Part shown: positions 6,026 to 6,719 of the stretch, piece by piece
How positions within the stretch are numbered: position 1 is the stretch's first letter
Layout of the letters: each line of letters begins with the position of its first letter
Assembly (NCBI GenBank): GCA_005791685.1
Contig: SXVG01000076.1
Location: forward strand, 1 to 6,719
Source of the DNA: Methylotenera sp.
GTDB lineage: Bacteria > Pseudomonadota > Gammaproteobacteria > Burkholderiales > Methylophilaceae
DNA: 6,719 bases
Direction of reading: 5' to 3'
The notes under the pieces: generated by a model
The model's database searches: none
What the model was told of the DNA's origin: nothing
Seen by the model: the letters and a program-made list of their open reading frames with translations, nothing else
Program-made: the position numbers and the translations under genes

Positions 6026-6074
6026 ACTAAAACATTGAAAAATAAAAGACTATTTACACAATTTAAGCGGAAAA

Positions 6075-6719
6075 TTATATAAAACGTTGATAATTTCCCA
6101 ATACTCGGTCTACCGCTTCTGCTATGCCTAGGTGATCGGTTTCCAACAAGATGGCATCCTCTGCCATAATCAATGGTGCGCTGGCACGGTTTTTATCCCT
6201 AGCATCGCGCTCCAATAAGTCCTCTAATATAGCTTGGTAGTCAGCCGCTTGCTGTTTGGACAGCAATTGCTGATAGCGGCGCTGGGCGCGCACTTCGGTG
6301 CTGGCGCTTAAGAAGATTTTTAAAACGGCATCGGGAAAAATAACCGTGCCCATGTCGCGGCCGTCGGCCACCAAGCCTGGGGCTTGTCGAAAGTTATGTT
6401 GTAAGCTGCTTAACACACTACGCAAGGCTTGGTGCACGGCCACTTGTGAGGCGCCTTTGCCCATGGCCTCGCTGCGTATGGCCTCCGAGACGTCCATGCC
6501 ATTTAGCCACACTTGCTCTTCTTCAAAGCGTATGTGCAGATTGTTTGCGCACTGGGCCACCGCCTCTGCATCTGACCAAGCGATACCTGCTTGCTGGCAA
6601 GCCAACGCCACGATGCGGTACAAGGCGCCGGAGTCTAAATAGTGGTAGCCTAGTTGCGCCGCTACCCGTTGCGCTACCGTGCCTTTACCGGAAGCGGAGG
6701 GGCCATCAATGGCAATGAC
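6075..6719 (-). CDS. cmk: Cytidylate kinase (first codons outside window)
   Basis: This cytoplasmic enzyme phosphorylates CMP and dCMP with ATP, feeding RNA, DNA and phospholipid synthesis. The frame is open to the last base of the window and 214 residues are visible; only a few N-terminal residues should be missing. The first codons read VIAIDGPSASGKGT, which contains the Walker A nucleotide-binding loop. LDSGALYRIVALA follows, so the TTG at 6623 inside this motif is not the start. Further family marks are GLVADGRDMGTVIFPDA, the KIFLSAS strand with RAQRRYQQL, and the lid region ERDARDKNRASAPL. It lies directly before rpsA, the arrangement conserved in proteobacteria, with 165 bases between them. 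The reading frame looks intact and the length is close to E. coli Cmk (227). Confidence 0.96.
   Translation of the reverse strand, partial: VIAIDGPSASGKGTVAQRVAAQLGYHYLDSGALYRIVALACQQAGIAWSDAEAVAQCANNLHIRFEEEQVWLNGMDVSEAIRSEAMGKGASQVAVHQALRSVLSSLQHNFRQAPGLVADGRDMGTVIFPDAVLKIFLSASTEVRAQRRYQQLLSKQQAADYQAILEDLLERDARDKNRASAPLIMAEDAILLETDHLGIAEAVDRVLGNYQRFI

Noticed and set aside
6621..6623. TTG as start of cmk
   Set aside because: It lies inside the conserved DSGALYR motif; the upstream codons encode the Walker A loop, so the gene continues past the window edge.

Overview
The window looks like an ordinary housekeeping stretch of a betaproteobacterial chromosome. The base composition is fairly balanced and the genes are tightly packed. 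Three things support this: the gene order cmk-rpsA-ihfB-lapB-pyrF, the residue-level resemblance of every product to proteobacterial orthologues, and the end of the S1 protein (GTTNLGALLKAKLD), which I recall as typical of betaproteobacterial S1. A Nitrosomonadales-like lineage such as Methylophilaceae is my guess, but the sequence does not prove it. I see no phage, insertion sequence, CRISPR array, tRNA or rRNA gene.

Layout. On the + strand, positions 1-1333 hold the 3' two thirds of metG, cut by the window start. Everything else reads on the - strand. From the right edge these are: cmk (6719-6075, first codons cut off); a 165-base AT-rich leader and promoter region; rpsA (5909-4401); ihfB (4368-4087); a strong rho-independent terminator (4003-4034); lapB (3903-2731); pyrF (2718-1999); a 133-base gap with promoter-like and palindromic sequence; and a ComEA-like gene (1865-1344). 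That last gene converges on metG with only 10 bases between the two stop codons.

How the genes work together. cmk (CMP/dCMP kinase), rpsA (ribosomal protein S1) and ihfB (nucleoid protein IHF beta) form the conserved nucleotide/translation/nucleoid cluster, closed by the terminator. lapB and pyrF, 12 bases apart, look like a second transcription unit that joins control of lipopolysaccharide synthesis to the last step of UMP synthesis. The ComEA-like protein is a predicted exported DNA-binding protein and may have its own promoter.

Points that stand out. First, S1 has only five S1 domains: the sixth is missing although the conserved C-terminal end is kept. Second, the ComEA-like protein carries a 90-residue lysine/proline/alanine tail with no acidic residues. 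Third, lapA is absent from its usual place between ihfB and lapB, and a terminator sits there instead. Fourth, several inverted repeats lie in the rpsA leader, upstream of lapB and comEA, and at the 5' end of ihfB. I found no convincing evidence of a wholly new system.
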